From DAOUJI01 sp965224415 (GTDB lineage: Bacteria > Chloroflexota > Dehalococcoidia > Lucifugimonadales > JAGWBF01): DNA of 64,000 nucleotides. The notes beneath the pieces are model-generated. The model made no database searches and had not been told where the DNA came from. It saw only the letters and a program-made list of their open reading frames with translations. The translations under genes and the position numbers were made by a program. The stretch covers positions 186,001 through 250,000 of the forward strand of contig CBDCZB010000005.1 of assembly GCA_965224415.1 (NCBI GenBank), written 5' to 3'. Positions 51,435 through 59,654 of this stretch are shown one piece after another (position 1 is the stretch's first letter; the number at the start of each line of letters is the position of its first letter).

Positions 51435-51648
51435 CTAGACGCTCATGAACCGGTTCCAGTCGAGCCCCAACTTCCTGACTATCCCTCGGATCATTCCTAG
51501 TCTTAAGTCTATAGAACCCCCATTACGGGACAGAAACGCTCATAGTTGTTTCAGGATTGTGCCAATTCCGGTGTGAGCCGCGACCTTTACGTTGAATCTG
51601 ATGACACCCTAGCTCAATGAGTCGACGGCGCACTTCTAGATACTTCAC
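51435..51648 (-). pseudogene. hicA: HicA toxin gene with a one-base frameshift
   Basis: From GTG 51648 the frame reads MKYLEVRRRLIELGCHQIQR, then KGRGSHRNWHNPE and TTMSVSVP, with the HicA catalytic His in GSHRNW, and then stops. Dropping one base at about 51524 continues the protein as NGGSIDLRLGMIRGIVRKLG and LDWNRFMSV to a TAG at 51435. The full length is 70 aa, right for HicA. The GTG overlaps the hicB TGA (GTGA). It is broken now, or a base was miscalled. Confidence 0.65.
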
Positions 51649-51938
51649 GGTATAGGAACAGGAGCCTCAAGCGTAATCACATCAGAACTTGCATCCGCCA
51701 CAGGATGACTTAGTCCATCTGGCATTGGGCGTTCAGAATCCTCATAGAGCTCGATAACGGCGGCGAGAGCGTCTCGAACATTAACCAACACTTCTTCGAC
51801 GGTGTCCCCTTCTGTGATCAGCTCTGGCAGAAGTGGACAAGTGACCGTGAACCCCCCCTCAGGTTGAGGGTCAAGATGGAGCAATAGCCGAATTTGCCCT
51901 TGACCGCCATTGGATAAACTTGCCATGCTGTCCTCCAC
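51645..51938 (-). CDS. hicB: HicB antitoxin
   Basis: 97 aa. QIRLLLHLDPQPEGGFTVTC, PLLPELITEGDTVEEVLVNV and RDALAAVIELYEDSERPMP match the partial RNase H-like fold of HicB. It has no extra DNA-binding domain, so it would act only through the toxin. The order here is hicB then hicA. With the toxin broken, the antitoxin may persist alone. Confidence 0.78.
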   Translation of the reverse strand: MEDSMASLSNGGQGQIRLLLHLDPQPEGGFTVTCPLLPELITEGDTVEEVLVNVRDALAAVIELYEDSERPMPDGLSHPVADASSDVITLEAPVPIP

Positions 51939-51983
51939 TGTCCCAACAGAGAGTATGGCAAAAGCACCCCCTTCGACGCAACC

Positions 51984-52772
51984 CTACCCCACTCGCTCCT
52001 TGGACTCTTGCCAGAGGGACTGCTTTTCGCTCAGGGGCAATGCTGAGAACTCCAAGCCCCGTTCGACGGCCATCTCCTCCATAGCTGTGTACCGTTTCTG
52101 GAACTTGAGGTTGGACCGGCGCAGACTGTCCTCGGCCTGGAGGCCCAGCCATCGGGCCAGGCTTACCACCATGAACAGCACGTCGCCGTACTCCTCAGCC
52201 CGCTCTTTATCATTCTTCGTGTTCTGGAGTTCCCCAATCTCCTCGGCCAACTTGTCCAGGGCGCCGGAGATGTCGTCCCACTCGAACCCTGCCCGTCCCA
52301 CTCGGTCCTGCATCAGTTGGGCATAGGCCAGAGCCGGCATGTCCTTGGGAATCCCTTCCACGGGAGACTTCCGCTTTCCCTTCGTTTCCTGCTCTTTCAA
52401 CGCGTCCCAATTGAGCTCGACTTCCCGGGCGTCAGCGGCTTGGACGTCGCCAAAGACATGGGGATGGCGGCGAACCAGCTTGTCGCTTATTCCGGCCACC
52501 ACGTCGTCGATGGTAAAGGCCCCCGCTTCGCTGGCCATCTGCGCGTGGAACACCGTCTGCACCAGAATGTCGCCCATCTCCTCTGCTATCTTGTCGGGGC
52601 TTCCGCTATCGATGGCCTCCAAAGCCTCGTAGCTCTCCTCCAGCAGGTTTCGCTTCAACGATTCATGGGTCTGCTCCCGGTCCCAGGGACAGCCGTCGGG
52701 CGATCTGAGCTTGGCCACTATGTCCACCAGGCCGTAGAAAGAGGCGGGAGGGTTTTCCATGTCCATCTCCAA
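51984..52772 (-). CDS. mazG: Nucleoside triphosphate pyrophosphohydrolase MazG
   Basis: 262 aa, the double-domain MazG. LRSPDGCPWDREQTHESLKR opens the first domain; EEMGDILVQTVFHAQMASEA and later EEIGELQNTKNDKERAEEYG with DVLFMVVSLARW are the two ExxE-ExxD metal sites. It cleaves NTPs to NMP and pyrophosphate and cleans the nucleotide pool. It is not next to MazEF. Confidence 0.92.
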   Translation of the reverse strand: MEMDMENPPASFYGLVDIVAKLRSPDGCPWDREQTHESLKRNLLEESYEALEAIDSGSPDKIAEEMGDILVQTVFHAQMASEAGAFTIDDVVAGISDKLVRRHPHVFGDVQAADAREVELNWDALKEQETKGKRKSPVEGIPKDMPALAYAQLMQDRVGRAGFEWDDISGALDKLAEEIGELQNTKNDKERAEEYGDVLFMVVSLARWLGLQAEDSLRRSNLKFQKRYTAMEEMAVERGLEFSALPLSEKQSLWQESKERVG

Positions 52773-52847
52773 TCAGGCGGATTCTCCAGACGATTATAGA
52801 TAGCCGCTTCGGTTGAAGGCAACGCAGGCCGGTGATACCGTATCTTC

Positions 52848-53591
52848 ATGGCTGAACATCTTGAACCGGCAGCGAAAAAAGCTTTGGCCGTCCTGTTTGT
52901 CGTGGCGGTCCCGCTGCTCTTCATCGCCGTTAGCGTGACGTGGGCTATCAACGACCTGAGCCTCTACGAGTACGGTTTCGACCGATACAGAGTGACCTCG
53001 GTCACGGGCATAGAGAAGGCCGACCTGATGACCGTAGCCCGGGAAATCCGCAGCTACTTCAACTCCTCGACAGAGCCGTTGGCCGTAACGACCCGTGTAT
53101 TCGGGGAGGAACGCACCCTCTTCAACCAGAAGGAAGTTGTGCATATGCACGACGTGAAGAAACTGGTCCGGGGCGTCTACTGGGTGGGGGTCGGCTCGGC
53201 GGTTTTCATTGTCGGCTTCATTGCGGTGGGATTCTATCTCCACCGTCGGGAGTTCCTTCGGACTCTGGCTAGGCTGGGACTGTTAGGAGCGGGCGTCACG
53301 GTGGGGCTGACTCTGTTGGTCGGACTCATGTCGCTGGTGAGTTTCGATTTCCTGTTCACCTTGTTTCACGAGCTCAGCTTTGCCAACGATTTCTGGCAGC
53401 TGGACCCCAGGCGGGACTTCCTGGTGATGATGTTCCCCTCCGGATTTTGGTTTGACGCCGCCATGCTGGTGGTGGGGCTGGTCGTGCTGCAGGCGGCGAT
53501 AGTCGCCGGGTCCGTCGGAGGCGTAGCACTGTATAACCGATGGCAGTCCCGCAAACGAGGCGCGACGCCGTCGCCCTCAGCCTCTTCCTAG
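52848..53591 (+). CDS. DUF1461 (TIGR01906) integral membrane protein
   Basis: 247 aa with five hydrophobic helices. LVVGLVVLQAAIVAGSVGGV is the last. The extracytoplasmic loop carries FNQKEVVHMHDVKKLVRGVY, and the motif FHELSFANDFWQLDP followed by DFLVMMFPSGFWFDA is the strong DUF1461 signature. The function is unknown. It is divergent from mazG. Confidence 0.82.
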   Translation: MAEHLEPAAKKALAVLFVVAVPLLFIAVSVTWAINDLSLYEYGFDRYRVTSVTGIEKADLMTVAREIRSYFNSSTEPLAVTTRVFGEERTLFNQKEVVHMHDVKKLVRGVYWVGVGSAVFIVGFIAVGFYLHRREFLRTLARLGLLGAGVTVGLTLLVGLMSLVSFDFLFTLFHELSFANDFWQLDPRRDFLVMMFPSGFWFDAAMLVVGLVVLQAAIVAGSVGGVALYNRWQSRKRGATPSPSASS

Positions 53592-53796
53592 CTCAGGCAA
53601 CCCGACATCTCCGGGCCGTCCTGCCCGAAGGTCTCCTAAGGAAACAGCGCCGTGGTGTACATCCTATACATAGCAGGGGTAAAATCGGGTGCACCAAAGT
53701 CCCAACTCTCTGTTGACTAACGACATTTTCAAATCACTCATTAAGAGAACACTAAGGAAAAGGTAAGCTTCTCAAGAGCCGATTGTCGAGGCGCCA

Positions 53797-54756
53797 GTGT
53801 ACGTTTATATCGCACGCCGTCTGCTTCTCTTCATACCTACAATCATCCTCGTCTCCATCATCTCCTTCCTCCTGCTGCGTGTCGTTCCAGGAGACCCGGC
53901 GGTGGCCAGGCTTATTGGGCCGACCGGAACGGCGGACTTCACCCGTGACGAGTTGATGGCGGCTCAAAAAAAATTGGGAACGGACCGACCCCTCGTTGTC
54001 CAGTATTTCGACTGGAGCGGAGGACTGCTTACCGGTGACTTAGGCAGGTCCATGTTTGACGACTCTAAAGTCAACGGCAAAATCGCACGTGGACTGCCTA
54101 TAAGCGTGGAATTGGCAATTGGAGCGATCGTAATCAGCTTGGCGTTGGCTATACCCCTGGGCATTGTCTCGGCAGTCTACCAAAACACGTGGATCGACTA
54201 TGTGGGACGGTTTGTAGCCATCACAGGCATCACCGTCCCTTTATTTGTCTTCGCCATTATGATCCTCTTTGTCCTGGTCACCGTTTTCAACTGGCTGCCA
54301 CCTCCCGGATACAACCAAATCTGGGAAGAGCCCTGGACGAACATAAAGCAGATGTTGTTCCCAATTGCGGCCCTGTCGTTTACACGCATCGGATACATGG
54401 CAAGGATTACCCGCTCGGGGATGTTGGATGTTTTGAGAGAGGACTACGTCCGTACCGCGCGGGCCAAAGGTCTAAGAGAAACACTGGTCATCAACCGTCA
54501 CGCCTTAAGAAACGCCATGCTGCCGGTGCTGACTCTGTCCGGGTTCCAGTTCGCCGTTCTGTTGGGCGGCACAGTGATTATCGAGAGAATCTTTCGGCTC
54601 CCGGGGATGGGCGAGACTTTTCTGGACGGCATTGGCAACCGTGACTTCACGGTGGTGCAGGGTGTGGTCATGACCATGATCGGCGCCATCTTGATCATTA
54701 ACCTGATCGTGGACCTCTTATACGGTGTGCTGGACCCCAGGATCCGATACGGATAA
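53797..54756 (+). CDS. Peptide/nickel-type ABC transporter permease (DppB family)
   Basis: 319 aa, GTG start at 53797. YIARRLLLFIPTIILVSIIS is the first membrane helix. DFTRDELMAAQKKLGTDRPL and the EAA loop AKGLRETLVINRHALRNAML (EAAxxxG type) follow, with about six helices in all. It forms the inner-membrane channel with the DppC-type subunit 41 nt downstream. No ATPase genes are nearby; the pair may share ATPases encoded elsewhere. Confidence 0.92.
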   Translation: MYVYIARRLLLFIPTIILVSIISFLLLRVVPGDPAVARLIGPTGTADFTRDELMAAQKKLGTDRPLVVQYFDWSGGLLTGDLGRSMFDDSKVNGKIARGLPISVELAIGAIVISLALAIPLGIVSAVYQNTWIDYVGRFVAITGITVPLFVFAIMILFVLVTVFNWLPPPGYNQIWEEPWTNIKQMLFPIAALSFTRIGYMARITRSGMLDVLREDYVRTARAKGLRETLVINRHALRNAMLPVLTLSGFQFAVLLGGTVIIERIFRLPGMGETFLDGIGNRDFTVVQGVVMTMIGAILIINLIVDLLYGVLDPRIRYG

Positions 54757-54797
54757 TAAGAGCAGCAGCGGAAACTTAAGAGAGTAAGACCAGAGCG

Positions 54798-55721
54798 TTG
54801 AACCAAGACTCAATTGCCAACCGGTCTGACCACACGGATATACATCGCCCGTGGTACATAACCGCCGGTCGCGCGGTCAGAAGGTTCGTCACGCACCAAC
54901 CTCTGGGAACCCTTGGCGTGATCATATTCGCAGGACTGGCATTCCTAGCAATCTTCGCCCCGCTGCTGGCGCCCGTCGACCCTCAAAAACCCGACAGGAA
55001 AGCCATCTTCGCGGACTACTCCGATTACGGTGAGACAGGCTACCTATTAGGCGGCGACCAACAGGGGCGAGACCTGCTGAGCCGCCTGATTTTCGGTGCG
55101 CGCATTTCCCTTTACGTATCCGTCGTAGCCACTATTGCCGGGGTTTCCATTGGGACCGCTCTCGGAGTCATCAGCGCCACAAGTGGAGGCAAAGTGGACC
55201 TGGTGATACAGAGATTCATAGACGCCATGATGGCCTTTCCTTCCCTGATTCTGGCCTTGGCCATCAGGGCTACGTTAGGCGCTTCCCTGGAAAACGTGAT
55301 CCTGGCGATTGCGATTACGGTCATAGCCCCGACAACCCGGGCTATCCGGTCTCAAGCTCTATCGATAGTTCCTATGGATTACGTCACCGCCGCCAGAGCC
55401 GTAGGAGCCGGATACTGGCGCATCGCAATTCGCCATGTCCTCCCTCAGTGTCTATCCCTGAGCATGATACTGGTGTCGGTCACTCTGGGCGCCGCGATTA
55501 TCATCGAGAGCTCATTGAGCTTCCTGGGACTGGGCCCTCCCCCTCACGTGCCCTCCTGGGGCGGCATAATGGGAGGCAGCACTTACGAGTTCCTGAGAAA
55601 GCAGCCCCAGCTGGTCTACCTGCCTTCAATAGCCATCGGCCTGGCGGTATTCGCCTTCAACATGATGGGTGACGCACTGAGAGACCTGTGGGACCCCAGG
55701 ATGAGAGGGTCCCGGAACTGA
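54798..55721 (+). CDS. Peptide/nickel-type ABC transporter permease (DppC family)
   Basis: 307 aa, TTG start at 54798 after AGAGTAAGACC-like bases. The hallmark LLGGDQQGRDLLSRLIFGAR, the PSLILALAIRATLG stretch and the EAA loop ARAVGAGYWRIAIRHVLPQC are present. SLSFLGLGPPPHVPSWGGIM is the conserved C-terminal segment. It pairs with the DppB-like permease. A bidirectional terminator lies 50 nt beyond the stop. Confidence 0.92.
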   Translation: MNQDSIANRSDHTDIHRPWYITAGRAVRRFVTHQPLGTLGVIIFAGLAFLAIFAPLLAPVDPQKPDRKAIFADYSDYGETGYLLGGDQQGRDLLSRLIFGARISLYVSVVATIAGVSIGTALGVISATSGGKVDLVIQRFIDAMMAFPSLILALAIRATLGASLENVILAIAITVIAPTTRAIRSQALSIVPMDYVTAARAVGAGYWRIAIRHVLPQCLSLSMILVSVTLGAAIIIESSLSFLGLGPPPHVPSWGGIMGGSTYEFLRKQPQLVYLPSIAIGLAVFAFNMMGDALRDLWDPRMRGSRN

Positions 55722-55771
55722 TCCCGGCCAACTACTGTCCAAGGCAGTCCGACGACAAGACTAGCCAACGA

Positions 55772-55803
55772 GAAAGGGAGAGGGCCGTGGCCCTCTCCCT
55801 TTC
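55772..55803. terminator. Bidirectional terminator between permease and binding-protein genes
   Basis: GAAAGGGAGAGGGCC (from 55772) pairs with GGCCCTCTCCCTTTC (ending 55803) around GT. T/A-rich ends lie on both sides. It separates convergent genes. Confidence 0.8.
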
Positions 55804-55825
55804 TAAACCGTGCCTTGAGTGGAAT

Positions 55826-57736
55826 TTAACGGCTGGTACCGGTCGCGTCCACCAGCCAGATTTGCTCTAGCCTGCTCTCGATTTGGCCGCTCTGGGTGGG
55901 CATCTGACCTGCCACCTTTTCGGTGTTGAACACCCTGCTCCAAGTCTTCAGTATCAAGACCAGCCAGTAACTGTCCTTGTTGATGAGGATGTCCTGTATA
56001 TCGTCCATTACGGCTCTCCTCTGGGCGAGGTCTATTTCCTGAGACTGCTGGGCTATGAGACCAAGCAGGTCTTCAGGACCGTCGTACGTCCAATCAAACA
56101 CGTTGTTCTCGGAATCCAATGGATAGTACCGATTGAGGTAGGTGTCAGGCGTGACCACACCAGCGCCGGTTCCTGACGTTATCATGTCGAACTGCCCATT
56201 TTGCAAAGCCTCGATTCGTGCCGCCGTGTCCAGGACTGTAGCGGTTAGCTCGATGCCCAACGCCTTCAGGTCGTCGCTGAGGGGAGTGTACTCATCCCTA
56301 CCGCTGACCGAACCACTGTATATGTAGGTCGTATCGAACCCGTCCGGGTAACCTGCCTCTTCCAGGAGCCTCTTGGCTTCAGCGATGTCATCCGGGTGTT
56401 TCTCCCCGTCCTTGTTGTTAGGGACTTTCCTGATTCCTGGCAACGACCTCAGCTTTTCCTCGTCCCAGCACAGAGGGTGGCCGGGCGCTCCGCAGGGCGT
56501 GCCCAATATGCCTCTGCCGTCCCAGACCAAGTCGTTGAACTTGTCCCTGTCCAGCGCCAGAGAAATCGCCCTGCGGACTCGCACGTCATCGAAAGGCGGC
56601 TTGCTGGTGTTGAATGAAAGGCCTCCTGGACAGCAGGGCACAGGGTAGGCTATGAACTTTCCGCCCTCACGCTCCACGAGGTCCCAGAGCTGACCGGGGT
56701 CCATATTGCCGTTGTTCTGTGCGTTGTTTTGCCAGAGTTGCTCGGCTTCCCATGCCGCCTGGGTGGCGTCTTTACCGCGTACCGTGAAGAACTCCGCGCC
56801 ATCCAGGTAGGGGAGGTCTCTCCCTTCCGGGTCCTTCTTCCAGTAGATCGGGTTCGCCTCAAGAGTCCATCGCCTGTTGCTCTCTACGTTGACGGGCTTG
56901 AAAGGCCCGGAGAGCATCATATTCTTCCAGCCGTTCTCAACGTCGAAAATAGTCTCATCTCCAGCGTTGGCCTTGCTGTCAAGCTCTTCATAGTGGGACT
57001 GCTTCATCACAGTGAAGTGGTCGTCAGCCATGAAGGAGACGAAGTCGGCCCATGGGTGAAGCAGGTGTATTTCCAAGGTGTTTTCATCTACGGCGACCGC
57101 CTTGTCAAAGTGGGGGCCGAAGAACTGCTTGACCTCCCTGTCGCCTCCCTCCTTGGCTCCTCTCCCCACCAGACGATCGAAGCTGTATACCCAGTCTTGA
57201 GCGGTAACCGGGCTTCCATCCCAGAAAACCGCTCCGGGCTTCAAACTGAAAGTCCAAATGGTGCCGTCCGCGTTTGACCGCTCCCAACTCGCCGCCGCGT
57301 CGCCTGAGATGTCAAACCTGTCGAAGGTCCACGGGTCAAACTGGAGCAGCGTGTTGAACATCGGGCTAAGCTGGGCGGCGAAATGCGTGCAGCAGGGGAC
57401 AGCCGCGTCCCAGGTGCGTATGTCGCAGCAGAACAGGACCTGGTTCATGCCGCCGTACTTTGGCTCGCCAAAGTCTTCTATCTTGAATCCCGATATTCCA
57501 TAACCAATGGACCCGGACGCCACGTCCACCCTCTCCTGCTGCACCGGGCCTGCTGTTGGGGTTGGGGCCGTTGTAGCCGTTGGGGCCGGGGCCGTTGTGG
57601 GCGTTGCCGCGGGGACGGATGTTGCCGTGGGCGCCTGGGTCGGCTCCTCGCCGCCACAGGCGACGATGGCAGCAAGGGCCAGAACAGCCAACAGGCTTAA
57701 CGCACTCCATTTGAGATTTTGCATAGTCTTTGCCAT
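55826..57736 (-). CDS. Peptide-type ABC transporter substrate-binding lipoprotein
   Basis: 636 aa. It has a lipoprotein signal peptide (ALAAIVAC; Cys27), then a Thr/Pro/Ala-rich linker (about 32-62), then SBP family 5 (DppA/OppA-like). SPMFNTLLQFDPWTFDRFDI, LKPGAVFWDGSPVTAQDWVY and VRRAISLALDRDKFNDLVWD mark the fold. The long linker after the Cys suits a Gram-negative-free envelope, where the protein sits on a lipid anchor. It is convergent with the permease pair. RBS AGGAGGG. Confidence 0.9.
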   Translation of the reverse strand: MAKTMQNLKWSALSLLAVLALAAIVACGGEEPTQAPTATSVPAATPTTAPAPTATTAPTPTAGPVQQERVDVASGSIGYGISGFKIEDFGEPKYGGMNQVLFCCDIRTWDAAVPCCTHFAAQLSPMFNTLLQFDPWTFDRFDISGDAAASWERSNADGTIWTFSLKPGAVFWDGSPVTAQDWVYSFDRLVGRGAKEGGDREVKQFFGPHFDKAVAVDENTLEIHLLHPWADFVSFMADDHFTVMKQSHYEELDSKANAGDETIFDVENGWKNMMLSGPFKPVNVESNRRWTLEANPIYWKKDPEGRDLPYLDGAEFFTVRGKDATQAAWEAEQLWQNNAQNNGNMDPGQLWDLVEREGGKFIAYPVPCCPGGLSFNTSKPPFDDVRVRRAISLALDRDKFNDLVWDGRGILGTPCGAPGHPLCWDEEKLRSLPGIRKVPNNKDGEKHPDDIAEAKRLLEEAGYPDGFDTTYIYSGSVSGRDEYTPLSDDLKALGIELTATVLDTAARIEALQNGQFDMITSGTGAGVVTPDTYLNRYYPLDSENNVFDWTYDGPEDLLGLIAQQSQEIDLAQRRAVMDDIQDILINKDSYWLVLILKTWSRVFNTEKVAGQMPTQSGQIESRLEQIWLVDATGTSR

Positions 57737-57787
57737 ATAGCCCTCCTGGCGCCGTTCTTGCTTAATAAACGGTTAAAGGTTTCGCCG

Positions 57788-57817
57788 ACGGTAGCAAAAT
57801 ATCGGAACATTTGTCAA
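57788..57817 (-). promoter_or_regulatory. Possible promoter of the substrate-binding protein gene
   Basis: Minus strand TTGACA (57812-57817), an 18-nt spacer and TACCGT (57788-57793), about 50 nt upstream of the ATG at 57736. The rest of 57737-58098 holds no gene I can see, only an extended -10 (TGCTAGACT, 58047-58055) for suhB. Confidence 0.35.
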
Positions 57818-58098
57818 ATTCTTATGCTTTTTCAATAGCCTTATTGCACCCCTTTTTCGACCCATTCTTTGACACGTTTCTGAACAGTTTCGAGGGGACC
57901 TCTACTGGAGACTATGACAAGTCAAAGGTCTAAGAAAAGGTACGCCCATGACTAGTTGGCATTAAACGAAGGGCGGCGCCCCTCGCGCCACGTCACGGAC
58001 GAAGGGACGGGAGGCGGCCCGGTCGTTCCCACCCGCGGCGGTTGTATGCTAGACTGCCTTGGCTTCTTCCAGCCTTCCAGCAGCGGAGGTCCAACCTA

Positions 58099-58908
58099 AT
58101 GAGCCAGCTTCCAGTTTCGTCCACGGGCACCGGGGCCCTTACATGGCGCTGGACGCTGCGCTTAGAGCCGGAGACATCGTCAAAGACCGCTTCTACTCCC
58201 AGAAAGAGGTCCGCTTCAAGAGTCCTTCAGACCCTGTGACCGACGTGGACCTGGCGGCTGAGAAAGCCGCAACAGACTTCCTGGCCAAAGAGTACCCCTC
58301 CTTCGGATTCATATGCGAGGAGTCCGGAACCCGTGAACCTGGACGCCGAGTACAGGTGGATAATAGACCCCATAGACGGCACCCGGAACTATGTCATGGG
58401 CATCCCTCACGTCGCTGTGTCCATAGGGTTGGCGGACCGTTCTGGCATTGCAGCCGGGGTGGTGTACGACCCCATCCGAGGAGAGATATTCACGGCGGAG
58501 AGAGGCGCCGTGGCACACCTTAACGGGGAGCCTGTCTCCGTGTCCGCCAAGACCGGACTGGACGGCTGCCTGGTGGGGTTCGACATGGGTTCCACCGACC
58601 GGGAAGCCCTCACGACTCTGGAAATCGTATCCGGAATATGGTCCCAGGTTCAGAGCGTGCGCCTTATGGGATGCAGCACATTGGGGCTGGCCTACGCTGC
58701 TTGCGGACGCCTGGACCTCTACTTTCACCGCCGCCTCTCCCAATGGGACCTGGCGGCTGGCCAGCTGATGGTGTCGGAGGCGGGCGGAGTCCTCAGAGAC
58801 CGGTACGGCAACCCTACGACCTATGAAGGCCCCAGCGTGATCGCTGCAAGCCCTCCAATCATGGAAGCCTTCCTGCAGGCGACAGACGGACTTGCCTGGA
58901 GGACATGA
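58099..58908 (+). pseudogene. suhB: Inositol monophosphatase family protein with two compensating frameshifts
   Basis: An ATG at 58099 with GGAGGT 8 nt upstream begins MSQLPVSSTGTGAL, but the following domain is in another frame: MALDAALRAGDIVKDRFYSQ (from 58143) through FICEESGT. At about 58332 the first frame returns as VNLDAEYRWIIDPIDGTRNY (the metal-binding DPIDGT) and runs to DLAAGQLMVSEAGG and the stop at 58908. One base seems lost near 58140 and one gained near 58332; the total of 269 aa is normal. With both corrected, all inositol-phosphatase motifs are present. This pattern is more typical of sequencing error than of decay, but the gene as given is broken. Confidence 0.75.
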
Positions 58909-58988
58909 CCCAGCGCTCAAACCGGAGGTAAGGCCAACCAACAGACTAATATCAAGCTCAATAGAATGCAAGGACACGGAGGTTAGAT

Positions 58989-59537
58989 ATGGCACGGCTG
59001 CCCAACTTGGACCGGGGAGACCTCAGCCCGGAACACCAGAAGTATTACGACGAGATCGAAGCCAGCCGAGGCGGCGTCAGGGGTCCTTTTGGAGTGCTGC
59101 TCCATAGCCCTGAACTGGCCGCCAGGGCCGCTGCGACCGGCCACTACGTGCGGTTCATGATGGACATGCCCAACTCCCTCAAAGAAGTGGTGATCTGCGC
59201 CACCGCCGCGGAGATAAAGTCCCAGTACGAGTTCAGCGCCCACGCAGAGCTGGCCAGGAAAGCGGGCGTGTCGGACGACACCATACAGGCCATAGCGAAG
59301 GGCACAGCTCCCCAGGGACTCAGCGGAGATGAAGAGCTTCTGGTGCGGTACACGCAGGAGCTTCTCAGGGACCACAAGATAACCGACGAGACCTACAACG
59401 CGGTGGTGGACCGCTGGGGCGTCCTGCTTACAGTGGACGTGACCGGCCTCATCGGCCACTACTTGCTGGTTGGCCAGTTTCTGGCCGCCTTCGAGGTGGA
59501 CCTCCGGCCAGGGATGAAAGCTGAGCTTCCCACGTAA
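58989..59537 (+). CDS. Carboxymuconolactone decarboxylase (AhpD-like) family protein
   Basis: 182 aa. DLSPEHQKYYDEIEASRGGV, FGVLLHSPELAARAAATGHY, EIKSQYEFSAHAELARKAGV and WGVLLTVDVTGLIGHYLL are the CMD helical repeats. The usual CxxC of AhpD is absent, with EFSAHAELAR in its place, so peroxidase activity is unlikely; CMD-like or other lyase activity is possible. It has its own Shine-Dalgarno GGAGG. Confidence 0.82.
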   Translation: MARLPNLDRGDLSPEHQKYYDEIEASRGGVRGPFGVLLHSPELAARAAATGHYVRFMMDMPNSLKEVVICATAAEIKSQYEFSAHAELARKAGVSDDTIQAIAKGTAPQGLSGDEELLVRYTQELLRDHKITDETYNAVVDRWGVLLTVDVTGLIGHYLLVGQFLAAFEVDLRPGMKAELPT

Positions 59538-59587
59538 ATCCACCCGGAAGAATATGCAGGCAGTGGGTCAACGGCCCGACAACCGCC

Positions 59588-59618
59588 TTGACATAGGCTT
59601 TCGGAGTAGGTGTAAAAT
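59588..59618 (+). promoter_or_regulatory. Promoter of purF, which decides its start
   Basis: TTGACA (59588-59593), a 19-nt spacer with TG at its end, and TAAAAT (59613-59618). Transcription would begin near 59625, downstream of the ATG at 59622, so the next ATG (59655) is favoured. Confidence 0.5.
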
Positions 59619-59654
59619 CACATGGTGAATGGCAGGGCTGGGTCCCACCAGGCG

